Shown here: in pieces, positions 18,513 through 27,688 of the stretch
Numbering within the stretch: position 1 is the stretch's first letter
Layout: the number at the start of each line of letters is the position of its first letter
Assembly: GCF_022354465.1 (NCBI RefSeq)
Contig: NZ_CP092361.1
Coordinates: 186,001-250,000 of the forward strand
Length of the DNA: 64,000 nt
DNA from: Wielerella bovis
Lineage (GTDB): Bacteria; Pseudomonadota; Gammaproteobacteria; Burkholderiales; Neisseriaceae
Reading direction: 5' to 3'
Program-made: the position numbers and the translations under genes
The notes under the pieces: model-generated
The model's database searches: none
What the model was told of the DNA's origin: nothing
Seen by the model: the letters and a program-made list of their open reading frames with translations, nothing else

Positions 18513-20573
18513 ATGACAATCTTAACATACAATGAACAACTCAAACCCCTCTTCACTTATTTCCTGTGGGATATTTTGTACACCCTAGACGGACAAAAAG
18601 ACTTTGTCGGCAGCGAAGGCTTTGACAATACCCAAATCGCCAAATGTTTAAACGCTGATACTTGGTTCAGCGAAGACAATCCCTATGATTCCACCAAAGC
18701 GCGTGAATACATCAAACAGCATGCTGAAAACTGGTTTGCTCAAAACGATTTTAACAATGTATGGGAAAACAGTATCCCTGCCATTTTGCGCGACAATGTA
18801 GCAGAATGGGTTAAATTATTTCATTTCAATGAAGTAGAAAAACGCTTACTCACATTTTGCGTGTTGCTACACAGCCAAAACATCTTGGCACGGTTTACCG
18901 CGCAACTAGACGATTTGGACGACTCCGAAGCTTATCATGCCTTGTCGGTGCTGTTGAGGCTGCCTGAAAGCGAGATTATTGCCGCTTTCTACTACAAATC
19001 CAAATTGACTACGATTGGTTTATTGAAATTGGACAGTAGTAACACCTATATGCTGCGCAACAAAATTGACATTTTGTCCAACAAATTCGCCGAATTGATG
19101 ATGAAAGAGCGCATGTCGCCTGTGGATATGTTGAAAGCGCACATTCAGGCTGCCCCCAGCACGCAACTGACACCGCAAAACTTCGCGCATTTGGGCGTGT
19201 TGAACGAAGCGGCTTTGCAGCATGTGAAACACGCTTTCGCCACGCAACAAAAGGGCTGCAACATTTTGCTGCACGGCGCGGCAGGTGTGGGCAAAACTGA
19301 ATTCACGCGCGTATTGAGCCAAGCGGCTGGCGTGGAATTGTTTGAAATTTCATGGGAAGACGAAGACGGCGAACCCGCAGACCGCGATGACCGCCTGAAC
19401 GCGCTGCGCATGGCGCAAAGCATTTTGGCTGGACAAAATGTCATGCTGATGTTTGATGAAGTGGAAGACGTGTTTGACCGCTCGCAACGCAATTATACGC
19501 TCAACAAAGCGTGGCTCAACCGCCATTTGGAAAACAACCCTGTGCCAACCGTGTGGATTTGCAACCATGTTCACATGATAGACCCATCTGTGATTCGCCG
19601 TTTTGATATGGTCATTGAAATGAAAGCGCCGCCCACCAGCGTCCGCGCCGAAATGATACGTGGCTACACGCATACGTTTTACAATGAATCGCAAATTCAA
19701 GGTTTGGCGGAACACGATACGCTCGTTCCCGCCATTTTGAAGCAAGCCCACAAAGTGACCCAAAATATGCCAAATTGGCAGCCTGAACAACAAGGCGAAT
19801 TATTCCGCACTCTGTTGAAAAACACGTTGCACGCGCAAGGCAATTTCCAGCCCCTACAAAGCCAAAGCAAGCTGCCTGAAATCTACAACATAGAATGGGT
19901 AAATAGCAAACAAGACCTGAACGCTATCGCGCAAGGCGTGGCAAAAGCTGGACGTGGCACCATTTGCCTGTATGGCGCGGCAGGCACAGGCAAATCCGCC
20001 TACGCCGCATGGTTGGCAAAACAAGCCGACAAACGCCTGATTTACAAACGCTCATCCGATTTGCTGGACAAATACGTTGGCGAAACTGAACAGCGCATCG
20101 CCGCCGCCTTTGAAGAAGCGCAAGCGGAAGACGCTGTATTGGTGTTTGACGAAGTGGACAGCTTTTTGCAAGACAGACGCGGCGCGCGCCAAAGCTGGGA
20201 AGTAAGCCATGTCAATGAAATGCTGACACAAATGGAAAGCTACACAGGTATTTTCATTGCCAGCACCAATTTGATGCACAACCTAGACCAAGCCGCCTTG
20301 CGCCGCTTTGATTTCAAAATTGAGTTTGGCTATTTGCGCGGCGAACAGGCGTGGGCTTTATTTTGCGCGTATGCAGAAAAAATGAATTTGAGTGTTTCAG
20401 GCAGCCTGAAAAGCGAAATTGTACGTTTGAAAAATGTAACGGCGGGTGATTTTGCGGTGTTGATAAAACAGGCACGGATTATGCACTTTGCCAACTCTGA
20501 AGCAATGCTCAAAGCCTTGCAAGCCGAATGCGCGATGAAAGAAGGTGCGAAAGGGACGATGGGCTTTTTTTAA
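18513..20573 (+). CDS. Double AAA+ ATPase of unknown function
   Basis: A 686-residue cytoplasmic protein. Residues 1-235 are an unrecognised helical region. The first AAA+ module has Walker A GAAGVGKT near residues 254-261, Walker B LMFDEVED and an IRRFD arginine-finger region. The second has Walker A GAAGTGKS near 487-494, Walker B LVFDEVDSF and LRRFDF. Both P-loops look intact. The second module resembles CDC48/FtsH-like AAA domains (YVGETEQRIAAAFEEAQ). The last 60 codons, starting exactly at a DUS, are duplicated at 41226-41408. No partner gene is adjacent. A remodelling or unfolding role is inferred from the fold. Confidence 0.85.
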   Translation: MTILTYNEQLKPLFTYFLWDILYTLDGQKDFVGSEGFDNTQIAKCLNADTWFSEDNPYDSTKAREYIKQHAENWFAQNDFNNVWENSIPAILRDNVAEWVKLFHFNEVEKRLLTFCVLLHSQNILARFTAQLDDLDDSEAYHALSVLLRLPESEIIAAFYYKSKLTTIGLLKLDSSNTYMLRNKIDILSNKFAELMMKERMSPVDMLKAHIQAAPSTQLTPQNFAHLGVLNEAALQHVKHAFATQQKGCNILLHGAAGVGKTEFTRVLSQAAGVELFEISWEDEDGEPADRDDRLNALRMAQSILAGQNVMLMFDEVEDVFDRSQRNYTLNKAWLNRHLENNPVPTVWICNHVHMIDPSVIRRFDMVIEMKAPPTSVRAEMIRGYTHTFYNESQIQGLAEHDTLVPAILKQAHKVTQNMPNWQPEQQGELFRTLLKNTLHAQGNFQPLQSQSKLPEIYNIEWVNSKQDLNAIAQGVAKAGRGTICLYGAAGTGKSAYAAWLAKQADKRLIYKRSSDLLDKYVGETEQRIAAAFEEAQAEDAVLVFDEVDSFLQDRRGARQSWEVSHVNEMLTQMESYTGIFIASTNLMHNLDQAALRRFDFKIEFGYLRGEQAWALFCAYAEKMNLSVSGSLKSEIVRLKNVTAGDFAVLIKQARIMHFANSEAMLKALQAECAMKEGAKGTMGFF

Positions 20574-20581
20574 ATAATTGG

Positions 20582-20611
20582 AAAAGCAGCCTGAAAACTT
20601 TTCAGGCTGCC
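20582..20611. terminator. DUS-pair terminator after the AAA+ gene
   Basis: AGCAGCCTGAAAA and TTTTCAGGCTGCC pair around a short loop. Confidence 0.65.
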
Positions 20612-20623
20612 TGAAACGCTATG

Positions 20624-20730
20624 TATAGTAAATTAAAATAAGAAATCTGCTTCGTTACTCACGCCCTTATGTACTATTTGTACACGGCGAGCGTGGTCGC
20701 CTTACATCTTTCTTATTTAAATTCACTATA
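20624..20730. mobile_element. MITE with hybrid A-type ends
   Basis: TATAGTAAATTAAAATAAGA and TTCTTATTTAAATTCACTATA bracket a family B-like core (CACGCCCTTATGTACTATTT, TGTACACGGCGAGCGTGG). The outer bases are of family A. Confidence 0.8.
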
Positions 20731-20757
20731 GTATTAATTTAACAAGGACTTAATATC

Positions 20758-21216
20758 ATGAAAAACTCTTTATTATGGTTTACAACTTCGACATGGCTAA
20801 TTTTAAGTAGCACGGCTTACGCTCAGTCTCATACTGATGCAACTTTGCCACCTATTTCTCTGCCTATCACACGCATTGCGGCAGAACATATCCCCTTGCA
20901 ATACACCTCTTCGGGTCTAACATACAAAGTACTGAAAAGCGGAACAGGACAACGTCCTCGTGCTCACAATGAAGTAGAAGTGCGTTTTGTTTCCTACGAT
21001 ACCACAGGTCAAGTTAACGATGGCACATTGAATAATGTCCCCGTAATTTTACCTATTTCTGCCATGTTTGAGGGATTGCGCGAGGGCTTGATGTTGATGC
21101 CAGCAGGTAGCGTGTACGAATTGTACATTCCTGCCCATTTGGGTTATCGTGAGGAAGGGCAAGCGCGTTCCAAGGCGATAACTTATCGCATTGAATTATT
21201 AAATATTCTCCCTTAA
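20758..21216 (+). CDS. Exported FKBP-type peptidyl-prolyl cis-trans isomerase-like protein
   Basis: A 152-residue periplasmic protein. The signal peptide ends AYAQS. An FKBP domain occupies residues 48-152: TSSGLTYKVLKSGTGQRP, EVEVRFVSYDTTGQV, FEGLREGLMLMPAGSVYELYIPAHLGY and a final TYRIELLNI strand. Active-site residues are partly changed: the usual VxVHYTG is VEVRFVSYDT, and the usual VIPGW is near ISAMF. Isomerase activity is therefore uncertain and it may act as a folding chaperone. An AAGGACT ribosome site precedes the ATG. It lies just after a MITE. Confidence 0.8.
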   Translation: MKNSLLWFTTSTWLILSSTAYAQSHTDATLPPISLPITRIAAEHIPLQYTSSGLTYKVLKSGTGQRPRAHNEVEVRFVSYDTTGQVNDGTLNNVPVILPISAMFEGLREGLMLMPAGSVYELYIPAHLGYREEGQARSKAITYRIELLNILP

Positions 21217-21747
21217 TACAAACTCGAGATAAAAAATCTACAATTTCTATATAAATTTCCTGCGAAATTAATATAGATTTGGATACTTGTATCCAATAAA
21301 AGTCAGAAAATGTCGCCTACCAGAATCCCACCTATTTCTCAGGCTAAAACCTTTGCAAACCCCCAGATTTGAGCACAGTTCAAAGCGATAGTATCGCAAA
21401 ACGCCGCAGACATATCATATAGATAGGCAAGCGTTTGAGAAACGCATCGCGCAGAAATGTGCCAAAGATGGGGATTTTGCAAAGGTTTCAGGCTGCCTAT
21501 TCTTATTAGTTGTTTCAAGTACAAATAGTACAGCATTACCAACGCCCTTATGCACGTTAGATGTACACGACAGACATTGTCGCTTTGTTCGTGTTAATTT
21601 GAAATAACTATATTTTGCAGGAATGCTAATTTGTAAATGCAGGTTCTAAAATTTAATCCGCTTTCTAAATTTATAAGAAAAGCAGCCTGAAATCTTTTTT
21701 TCTATTAAAATACGCACTTTTTTAACATAAATCAAGGAAACTTCAAA
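21217..21747. other. Gene-free region of repeats
   Basis: 531 bases without a supported gene. It holds an inverted repeat (AAAACCTTTGCAAACCCCCA near 21345 against TGGGGATTTTGCAAAGGTTT near 21470), a degenerate family B MITE (21504-21611), an end fragment of family D (GCAGGTTCTAAA) and a lone DUS before ldh. Confidence 0.65.
21504..21611. mobile_element. Degenerate family B MITE
   Basis: The core is recognisable (ACGCCCTTATGCACGTTAGA, TGTACACGACAGACATTGTC) but both ends have drifted; the right end ATAACTATA remains. Confidence 0.55.
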
Positions 21748-22701
21748 ATGGCTAATCAATCAGGTAAAAAAATTGTCGTCATCGGCACAGGGGCGGTGGG
21801 AATCAGTTACGCGTTTGCGGTACTGAACCAAGCTTTGTGTGATGAGTTGGTACTTATTGATTTAAATGAAAAAAGAGTTCAGGCCGAAGCGCGTGATATG
21901 CGACATGGCATATTGTATGCACCATCGCCCATGAAAGTGAAAAACGGAAATTACAGCGATTGTGCTGATGCCGACATCGTATGTATTTGCGCGGGCGTGG
22001 CACAAAAAGAAGGCGAAACACGCTTGGATTTGATTGACCGCAATTTAGCTGTATTTAAAAATGTGGTTTCACAAGTGATGCAAAATGGTTTTAACGGCAT
22101 TTTCTTGGTAGCAACCAATCCTGTAGATGTATTAAGCTATGCAACTTGGCGTTTTTCGGGTTTGCCAAAAGAGCGCGTGATTGGTTCAGGCACGATTTTG
22201 GATACGGCGCGTTTGTGTAATTGCTTGGGCAAAGCATTTGATGTATCGCCATGCAGCGTAGATGCACACATGATAGGCGAACATGGCGATAGCGTGATTG
22301 CAGCATGGAGTACAGCAAACATTGCAGGTGTGCCGCTTAAAGAAGCATTAGAAAAATTGGGCGATGGCGAAGCGCGTATGGCAGAATTCCATGAAAGTGT
22401 CCGCAGCGCAGCTTATTCTATTATTGAGGGCAAAGGTGCAACTTATTATGGCATCGCTATGGGTTTGGCAGGCATTACGCAGGCAATTTTGCGCAATCAA
22501 CAGGTTGTTTTGACGGTATCGGCATTGTTGGAGGGCGAATATGGCGAGCATGATGTGTATATTGGCACACCAGCCGTATTGAACGGTACAGGTATTGCGC
22601 GTGTGATTGCAAAACCTTTGGACGCAGACGAGCAAGCTAAATTTACGCATTCCGCTAATATCTTGCGTGAATATCAGAAAAAAGTCGCGGATTATTTGTA
22701 A
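21748..22701 (+). CDS. ldh: NAD-dependent L-lactate dehydrogenase
   Basis: Interconverts pyruvate and L-lactate with NADH. The 317-residue protein opens with the Rossmann motif [13 protein letters not shown] (residues 10-22). It carries [14 protein letters not shown], where Gln marks lactate rather than malate specificity, the [17 protein letters not shown] block, and the catalytic IGEHGDSV with the active-site His. The sequence style (GEHGDS, TNPVDVL) is that of homotetrameric bacterial LDH common in fermenters such as Firmicutes. A good AAGGAAA ribosome site precedes the ATG. It is a single-gene unit. Confidence 0.93.
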   Translation: MANQSGKKIVVIGTGAVGISYAFAVLNQALCDELVLIDLNEKRVQAEARDMRHGILYAPSPMKVKNGNYSDCADADIVCICAGVAQKEGETRLDLIDRNLAVFKNVVSQVMQNGFNGIFLVATNPVDVLSYATWRFSGLPKERVIGSGTILDTARLCNCLGKAFDVSPCSVDAHMIGEHGDSVIAAWSTANIAGVPLKEALEKLGDGEARMAEFHESVRSAAYSIIEGKGATYYGIAMGLAGITQAILRNQQVVLTVSALLEGEYGEHDVYIGTPAVLNGTGIARVIAKPLDADEQAKFTHSANILREYQKKVADYL

Positions 22702-22793
22702 TTTACAAAGGGATTTTCAGGCAGCCTGAATGTTAAGGCTGCCTGAAAGCCTATATAGGGTATTATGTACGGATTGTGTGGCAAGAAAAGGTG

Positions 22794-22962
22794 TTATTTG
22801 TACTTCATTAAAATTTCATCACGTTTTTGAGTCGTAATCAAAATACCTAATACATCATACGCAGCTTCCAACAACATTCCATTTGTGAGCATTTGAATTT
22901 CTTGAATAAAGTCATTGACCATCGCAGGGTCATTTGGGAACAAATTGTGTAAATATGTTTGA
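22794..22962 (-). pseudogene. C-terminal remnant of an unrecognised gene
   Basis: About 55 codons reading LYQTYLHNLFPNDPAMVNDF and onward to ILMKYK-stop look like genuine helical protein. The frame then runs straight into a Correia-like element at 22963, so the 5' part is lost or was never present. No intact parent lies in the window. Confidence 0.45.
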
Positions 22963-23171
22963 TATAGTGGATTCACTAAATCAGGACAAGGCGACAACGA
23001 CTGCCGTGTACACATAGTATAGTCGCTTAAAATTAAAAATACTACTGCGTTGCCCACGCCCTTATGTACTAGATGTACACGGCGGGCGTGGTCGCCTTGT
23101 CCTATTTTTATTTTAAGCGACTATACATAAGGGAGCTGGCAACGCTGTACTGGTTTAGTGAATTTACTATA
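22963..23171. mobile_element. Family A (Correia-like) MITE carrying a nested insertion
   Basis: The outer ends are TATAGTGGATTCACTAAATC and GGTTTAGTGAATTTACTATA. The core GTACATAAGG is split at TA by the family B element at 23018-23125, with the TA repeated on both sides. Confidence 0.9.
23018..23125. mobile_element. Family B MITE inserted in a family A element
   Basis: A 108-bp element with perfect inverted ends TATAGTCGCTTAAAAT and ATTTTAAGCGACTATA. It differs from the stand-alone copy at 30415-30522 at about one base. Confidence 0.92.
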
Positions 23172-23224
23172 CATATTGCATAAAAAGTATGACTGAAAAC
23201 ATCATCATAAAATGAAGGAAAAAC

Positions 23225-23668
23225 ATGAATATCTTAGTCATCAACGGACCTAATCTCAATTTATTAGGTTTGCGCGAACCACATATTTATGGCGCAGAAA
23301 CCTTATCTGACGTATGTACCAAATTGGACACCATTGCGGCAGAATCAGGCGTGATGCTGCATCATTTTCAAAGCAATCACGAAGGCGCGATTGTGGACAA
23401 AATCTACGAAGCGCGTGGCAAAACCGATGCAATTATCATCAATGCAGGCGCGTACACCCACACCAGCGTGGCGATTCGGGACGCGCTGTCGGGCGTGGCA
23501 ATTCCATTTGTAGAAGTGCATATTTCCAATGTTCATGCGCGTGAATCGTTCCGCCATCATTCCTATTTGTCCGACAAAGCAGTGGGTGTGATTGTGGGAT
23601 TGGGAACTTATGGTTATGAAGCGGCATTGCGTTTTTGTATGCGCCATATTCAGCAAAAGGCAGCCTGA
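23225..23668 (+). CDS. aroQ: 3-dehydroquinate dehydratase, type II
   Basis: Third step of the shikimate pathway, dehydrating 3-dehydroquinate to 3-dehydroshikimate. The 147-residue protein has the type II signature [22 protein letters not shown] with the catalytic Tyr, the [13 protein letters not shown] block, and [18 protein letters not shown] with the active-site His and Arg. The stop codon overlaps a DUS. pyrH follows 84 bases downstream behind its own promoter. Confidence 0.96.
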   Translation: MNILVINGPNLNLLGLREPHIYGAETLSDVCTKLDTIAAESGVMLHHFQSNHEGAIVDKIYEARGKTDAIIINAGAYTHTSVAIRDALSGVAIPFVEVHISNVHARESFRHHSYLSDKAVGVIVGLGTYGYEAALRFCMRHIQQKAA

Positions 23669-23707
23669 AAATGCATGATTTCTTTTTTCAGGCTGCCTGA
23701 AAGCGCG

Positions 23708-23713
23708 TATAAT
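23708..23713 (+). promoter_or_regulatory. Probable pyrH promoter (-10 box)
   Basis: TATAAT lies in GCGCGTATAATTCGCGC, 39 bases before the pyrH start. A DUS covers the expected -35 position. Confidence 0.5.
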
Positions 23714-23752
23714 TCGCGCCGTTTATCCATCTTCTCCAAGAAAGGCAATATC

Positions 23753-24469
23753 ATGAGTCAAACCAAATACAAACGCGTGTTGTTGAAATTATCAGGCGAA
23801 TCGCTGATGGGTAACGACCCATTCGGCATCAACCGCGAAACCATTATGAAAATTGTGGGGCAGGTAAAAGAAATTGTGGATTTGGGCGTACAAGTTGGCA
23901 TCGTTGTGGGCGGCGGCAATATTTTTCGTGGCGTATCTACACAAGCGGGCAGCATGGACAGAGCCACCGCCGATTACATGGGCATGATGGCAACTGTGAT
24001 GAATGCTTTGGCATTGAAAGATGCGTTTGAAAGTTTGGGTGCAAAAGCGCGTGTGCAATCGGCATTGTCTATGCAGCAAATCGCTGAAACCTACGCTCGC
24101 CCGAAAGCGATTCAATATTTGGAAGAAGGCAAAATCGTGATTTTCGCAGCAGGTACGGGCAATCCATTTTTCACAACGGATACGGCTGCGGCATTGCGTG
24201 GCGCAGAAATGGGCTGCGAAATCATGATGAAAGCCACCAATGTGGACGGCGTGTACACCGCTGACCCGAAAAAAGACCCTTCCGCCACACGCTATAAACA
24301 AGTTACTTTTGACGAAGCGATTCAGAAAAAACTGAAAGTGATGGACACCACTGCGTTTGCCTTGTGCCAAGAACGTAATTTGAATATTGTCGTATTCAGT
24401 ATTCACAAAAAAGGCGCATTGAAAAACGTGATTTTGGGCGAAGATGAAGGTACTTTGGTACGCAATTAA
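23753..24469 (+). CDS. pyrH: Uridylate kinase (UMP kinase)
   Basis: Phosphorylates UMP to UDP in the cytoplasm, the gateway to UTP and CTP. The 238-residue amino-acid-kinase-fold protein starts [20 protein letters not shown]. It shows [16 protein letters not shown] sequence ([11 protein letters not shown]), the [18 protein letters not shown] helix and the C-terminal GTLV. A longer reading from 23675 runs through the DUS and promoter and is rejected. The AAAGG site is right for the ATG at 23753. Confidence 0.96.
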   Translation: MSQTKYKRVLLKLSGESLMGNDPFGINRETIMKIVGQVKEIVDLGVQVGIVVGGGNIFRGVSTQAGSMDRATADYMGMMATVMNALALKDAFESLGAKARVQSALSMQQIAETYARPKAIQYLEEGKIVIFAAGTGNPFFTTDTAAALRGAEMGCEIMMKATNVDGVYTADPKKDPSATRYKQVTFDEAIQKKLKVMDTTAFALCQERNLNIVVFSIHKKGALKNVILGEDEGTLVRN

Positions 24470-24481
24470 AATCATGCATAC

Positions 24482-24517
24482 AAAAGGCAGCCTGAAACTT
24501 TTTTCAGGCTGCTTTTT
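24482..24517. terminator. DUS-pair terminator after pyrH
   Basis: AAAGGCAGCCTGAAA pairs with TTTCAGGCTGCTTT and is followed by T residues. Confidence 0.75.
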
Positions 24518-24619
24518 ATAGTGGATTCACTAAATCAGGACAAGGCGACAGCGACCGCCGTGTACACCTAGTACATAAGGGAGCTGGCAACGCTGTACTG
24601 GTTTAGTAAATTCACTATA
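24517..24619. mobile_element. Family A (Correia-like) MITE
   Basis: A 103-bp element with ends TATAGTGGATTCACTAAATC and GGTTTAGTAAATTCACTATA. It starts directly after the pyrH terminator. Confidence 0.9.
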
Positions 24620-24717
24620 ATTGGTTTAAATAAAAATTAAGACAAAGCAACCATAACCGCCGTGTACACATCGTACATAAGAGGGCTAGTAATCCAACAT
24701 TATTTTAAACAACTATA
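24616..24717. mobile_element. Degenerate family B MITE abutting a family A element
   Basis: Left end TATAATTGGTTTAAAT, right end ATTTTAAACAACTATA, with a core related to the others. It shares its first TATA with the end of the neighbouring element. Confidence 0.7.
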
Positions 24718-24737
24718 ATTCACTAAAAAGGCACATT

Positions 24738-25373
24738 ATGTCGCATCACAAACACGCTAAAAACCATCCGGCCACCGAAGCCATGCAAGAATGGCTCGCT
24801 GCTGATGTAGCTTTACCAAAAACACACCCAGCTGTCAGCATTTATGGCAGCGCACGCATTCCCAGCAACCATTCTGATTATCAACAAGCAGAACAACTGG
24901 CACGAAAATTGTCTGATGCAGGTTTTGCTGTTATTTCAGGCGGAGGGCCTGGCATTATGGAAGCCGCCAATAAGGGTGCATTTGCAGGCGCAAGCCAAGC
25001 GGTTGGTTTGAATATTGTTTTGCCACACGAGCAGCATCCCAATCCTTATCAAAATCTATCGCTTAAATTTCAACATTTTACTTCGAGAAAAACCGCATTT
25101 GTGCAACATTCCGCCGCATTTATCGTGTTTGCTGGTGGTTTTGGCACATTAGATGAATTATTTGAAACGCTGGTGTTGATTCAAACAGGAAAATTACCGA
25201 TGCGCCCTGTGATTTTAGTTGGACGAACATTTTGGCAAGGTTTGCTAGATTGGATAGAAGAACAACTGGTGGCGCGTAATTTGATTGCCAGTGGCGATAT
25301 GAATTTATTGCAAATTATTGATGATGCAGATGAAATTGTACGCGTGATACAAAATAGCATGAAGGCAGCCTGA
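24738..25373 (+). CDS. TIGR00730/LOG-family Rossmann-fold protein
   Basis: A 211-residue member of the lysine-decarboxylase-like LOG family, several of which are nucleotide 5'-monophosphate phosphoribohydrolases (cytokinin-activating or nucleotide-salvage enzymes). It shows SIYGSARIP, SGGGPGIMEAANKGAF and FAGGFGTLDELFE; in the last motif the usual Pro is replaced by Ala. The protein is cytoplasmic. The substrate cannot be told from sequence. A DUS overlaps the stop codon. It lies between MITE clusters. Confidence 0.85.
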   Translation: MSHHKHAKNHPATEAMQEWLAADVALPKTHPAVSIYGSARIPSNHSDYQQAEQLARKLSDAGFAVISGGGPGIMEAANKGAFAGASQAVGLNIVLPHEQHPNPYQNLSLKFQHFTSRKTAFVQHSAAFIVFAGGFGTLDELFETLVLIQTGKLPMRPVILVGRTFWQGLLDWIEEQLVARNLIASGDMNLLQIIDDADEIVRVIQNSMKAA

Positions 25374-25379
25374 AAACTC

Positions 25380-25407
25380 GTAGGTTGAATACAAGTATTC
25401 GACCTAC
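25380..25407. repeat. 28-bp GTAGGTYG palindrome
   Basis: GTAGGTTGAATACAAGTATT and onward is an imperfect palindrome ending CGACCTAC. It is related to 41432-41459. Confidence 0.6.
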
Positions 25408-25443
25408 AGTTTAGGGTCTTGCAAAGGTTTCAGCCAGTTAAAA

Positions 25444-25566
25444 TATAGTCGTTTAAAATAGAAATTAAGACAAGACAATAGTGACTGTCGTGTACACCCA
25501 GTACATAAGAGAGCTGGCAACGCTGTACTGGTTTAAATTGAATTCACTATATTTTAAACGACTATA
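25444..25566. mobile_element. Chimeric MITE with family B outer and family A inner right end
   Basis: Left end TATAGTCGTTTAAAATAG (family B). The core runs into GGTTTAAATTGAATTCACTATA-type sequence (family A right end), followed at once by TTTTAAACGACTATA (family B right end). Confidence 0.75.
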
Positions 25567-25627
25567 CAAATAAGACAAGGGGCTAATGACACCGCTATGC
25601 TGGCATTAGCTCCTAGTATTTAGGCAC

Positions 25628-27076
25628 TCATTCCGTCCAACCGCCACCCAATGCTTTATACAATCCTACCAAGGCTTGCGCGCGTGCCAGTTGCGATTGT
25701 ACTAATTGTTCCTGCGCTTGGGCATCGCTGATGCGAGCGCGTAAAGCATCGTCCAATGTTTTGTTGCCGTATTGGAATAATCGTTGTGCATCGCTGGCTT
25801 GTTTGGCTGTTTGACGTTGCGCTTGGGTCAGCCAATCATTTTGGCGCGATAAGGCAGCCTGAATATGGTACGCGTTGTCCACATCTGCCAGCGCTTGCAG
25901 CAAATTTTTATCGTATTCCAACAATGCGGTTTTCAATCGCGCATCTGCCGCATCAATATTGGCTTGAATGCGCCCGTTGGTAAACAAGGGAACCTGTATG
26001 CCCACGCTCAATAAACTCGCCCAGCCTTTGAGCGCGTCATCGCCACTAATCCCAATTCGTCCACCCTGTCCCAAAAAATTAATGGAAAAACGTGGCAACA
26101 AATCCGCTTTTGCGCTGGCAACTTGTGCCGCTCGCGCTTGTACCGCCGCCGCTCGCGCACGCAAATCAGGACGGCGATTGATGACATCTTGTGGCGCATC
26201 GGCAATCGGCGCGGCGGCTGGATTTGCCAATACATTCACAGAGCTTTCAGGCAGCCTGAAACTTTGTGGCACATCGCCAATTAACACCGCAATCGCACGA
26301 ACGTGTTGTGCATATTGCGCGTGCAAAGTTGCGGCTTGACCGCGCATCGCCGTTAAATTGCTTTGCGCTTGATTCACTTCATACGCGCTAACGTGTCCCG
26401 CCCGAAAACGTCCTTGCGTGTATTGCACCAATCGTTCCAGCGCAGCAATGCTTTGTGCGGTAGATTTTTGTTGCGCTTGCAAGGCGCGTGCGTGGAAATA
26501 ATGCTCGGCAATATCGCCCGACAGCAAAACTTGTGCACCATAAAATTGTTGTTGCTGGCTTAACGCGGCTGCGGTTGCGGCATCACGGTCGCTGCGTTTG
26601 CCACCAAAAATATCGGGTTCCCACGATGCACTGATGCCTGCAAATGCGCTGTTGCCTTTAATATCCACATCATTTTGCGTGAATGGCGCGGTCATTGGCA
26701 TGGCGGCAAGTGGCGTATTGGCGAGCGGATTGTCCACCGCGCCGCGTGTTGCGCCAATATTACCTGTTAAGCCCACTTGTGCGCCCAAATCGGCTTGGGC
26801 TAATCGGGCTTGGGCGCGTGCTTCGTCCAAACGACTTTGTGCGATTTGAATATCGGGACTGGTTTGCAAGCCACGTTCAATCAGTTGATTTAACACAGGG
26901 TCGTGCCAGTTTTGCCACCATTGGGCGAGATTAGTTGCTTGTGCATTGGCATCGGCTTGCGAAAAACTTTCGGGCAAATTGATTTGGCTGGATGTATCCA
27001 CCGTTGTGGATTGGCACGCGGATAGGGCAAATGCAAGTAATAGGCAGCCTGAAAAAGTGTGGAATGTTAATTTCAT
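25628..27076 (-). CDS. NodT-type outer-membrane efflux lipoprotein
   Basis: Trimeric TolC-like outer-membrane channel of the RND/NodT (OprM, MtrE) class. Start at 27076: MKLTFHTFSGCLLLAFALSAC, with the lipobox LSAC giving a lipoprotein of about 480 residues. Two outer-membrane efflux repeats follow (residues 60-260 and 270-470), with NQAQSNLTAMRGQAATL and DVINRRPDLRARAAAVQARAA, the family signature. No membrane-fusion or RND pump gene lies beside it in the window, so its partner is encoded elsewhere. The gene is richer in G+C than its surroundings. dsbB lies upstream on the same strand. Confidence 0.9.
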   Translation of the reverse strand: MKLTFHTFSGCLLLAFALSACQSTTVDTSSQINLPESFSQADANAQATNLAQWWQNWHDPVLNQLIERGLQTSPDIQIAQSRLDEARAQARLAQADLGAQVGLTGNIGATRGAVDNPLANTPLAAMPMTAPFTQNDVDIKGNSAFAGISASWEPDIFGGKRSDRDAATAAALSQQQQFYGAQVLLSGDIAEHYFHARALQAQQKSTAQSIAALERLVQYTQGRFRAGHVSAYEVNQAQSNLTAMRGQAATLHAQYAQHVRAIAVLIGDVPQSFRLPESSVNVLANPAAAPIADAPQDVINRRPDLRARAAAVQARAAQVASAKADLLPRFSINFLGQGGRIGISGDDALKGWASLLSVGIQVPLFTNGRIQANIDAADARLKTALLEYDKNLLQALADVDNAYHIQAALSRQNDWLTQAQRQTAKQASDAQRLFQYGNKTLDDALRARISDAQAQEQLVQSQLARAQALVGLYKALGGGWTE

Positions 27077-27133
27077 GATGATTATCTTGTATTTAAATAG
27101 AAATTTGTACAAAACAATGTTTCAGGCTGCCTT

Positions 27134-27655
27134 TTATACTGTTTTGCGTGTATGCCACCACATTCCCCAAATCACCAGCGTAATCACGCTAAATGTGATT
27201 GCACTCCACACAGGTAGGGAAATACCAAATAAATAATGGATTTCGCCACAACGCCCTGTGCCGCGAATCAAGGGTTCGTATAAATCAAACAAGGGTGCGC
27301 CACGCAAACGAAATGTCCATGGTGCGCCACAATCGGGTTGTTGGAGTGGTGGCAAACTTTGCAGCCATGTTTGTTTCACGGCAATATACAAACCGAATAA
27401 TGTTGGCACGCTCAACAAAATCGCGGCAAGGGTGCGCCCGCCCAATTTTCGCAACGGCAAGCATAAACACAGTAGCGAAATCAGCGCAATAAACACCAGC
27501 GCCATGCGTTGTTGAATACACATCACGCATGGATTCATTTTCAGCACATATTGCGAAAACAGGGAAACTAGCGTGCCGCCAATCCCCATAATCAGCGTGG
27601 CAAGTACGGTTAAGCGATAATGTGGCAAAGCGAGTAATTTTTGGATGATAGTCAT
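27134..27655 (-). CDS. dsbB: Disulfide bond formation protein B
   Basis: Inner-membrane quinone reductase that re-oxidises DsbA. The 173-residue protein has four predicted membrane segments. Both catalytic cysteine pairs are present: Cys43/Cys46 (NPCVMC) in the first periplasmic loop and Cys109/Cys136 (PDCGAPW, GRCGEI) in the second. A GAAAGGA site precedes the ATG. Confidence 0.93.
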   Translation of the reverse strand: MTIIQKLLALPHYRLTVLATLIMGIGGTLVSLFSQYVLKMNPCVMCIQQRMALVFIALISLLCLCLPLRKLGGRTLAAILLSVPTLFGLYIAVKQTWLQSLPPLQQPDCGAPWTFRLRGAPLFDLYEPLIRGTGRCGEIHYLFGISLPVWSAITFSVITLVIWGMWWHTRKTV

Positions 27656-27688
27656 ATTTGTCCTTTCTATATCAGGCAGCCTGAAAAA

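Noticed and set aside
22963..23171. Possible small RNA gene or transposase remnant
   Set aside because: The sequence is fully explained by two nested MITEs with no coding capacity. No transposase gene or prophage was found in the window.
26008..26849. Long open frames on the plus strand opposite the efflux lipoprotein gene
   Set aside because: They are shadows of the G+C-richer NodT-type gene, which has a signal peptide, lipobox and family motifs on the minus strand.
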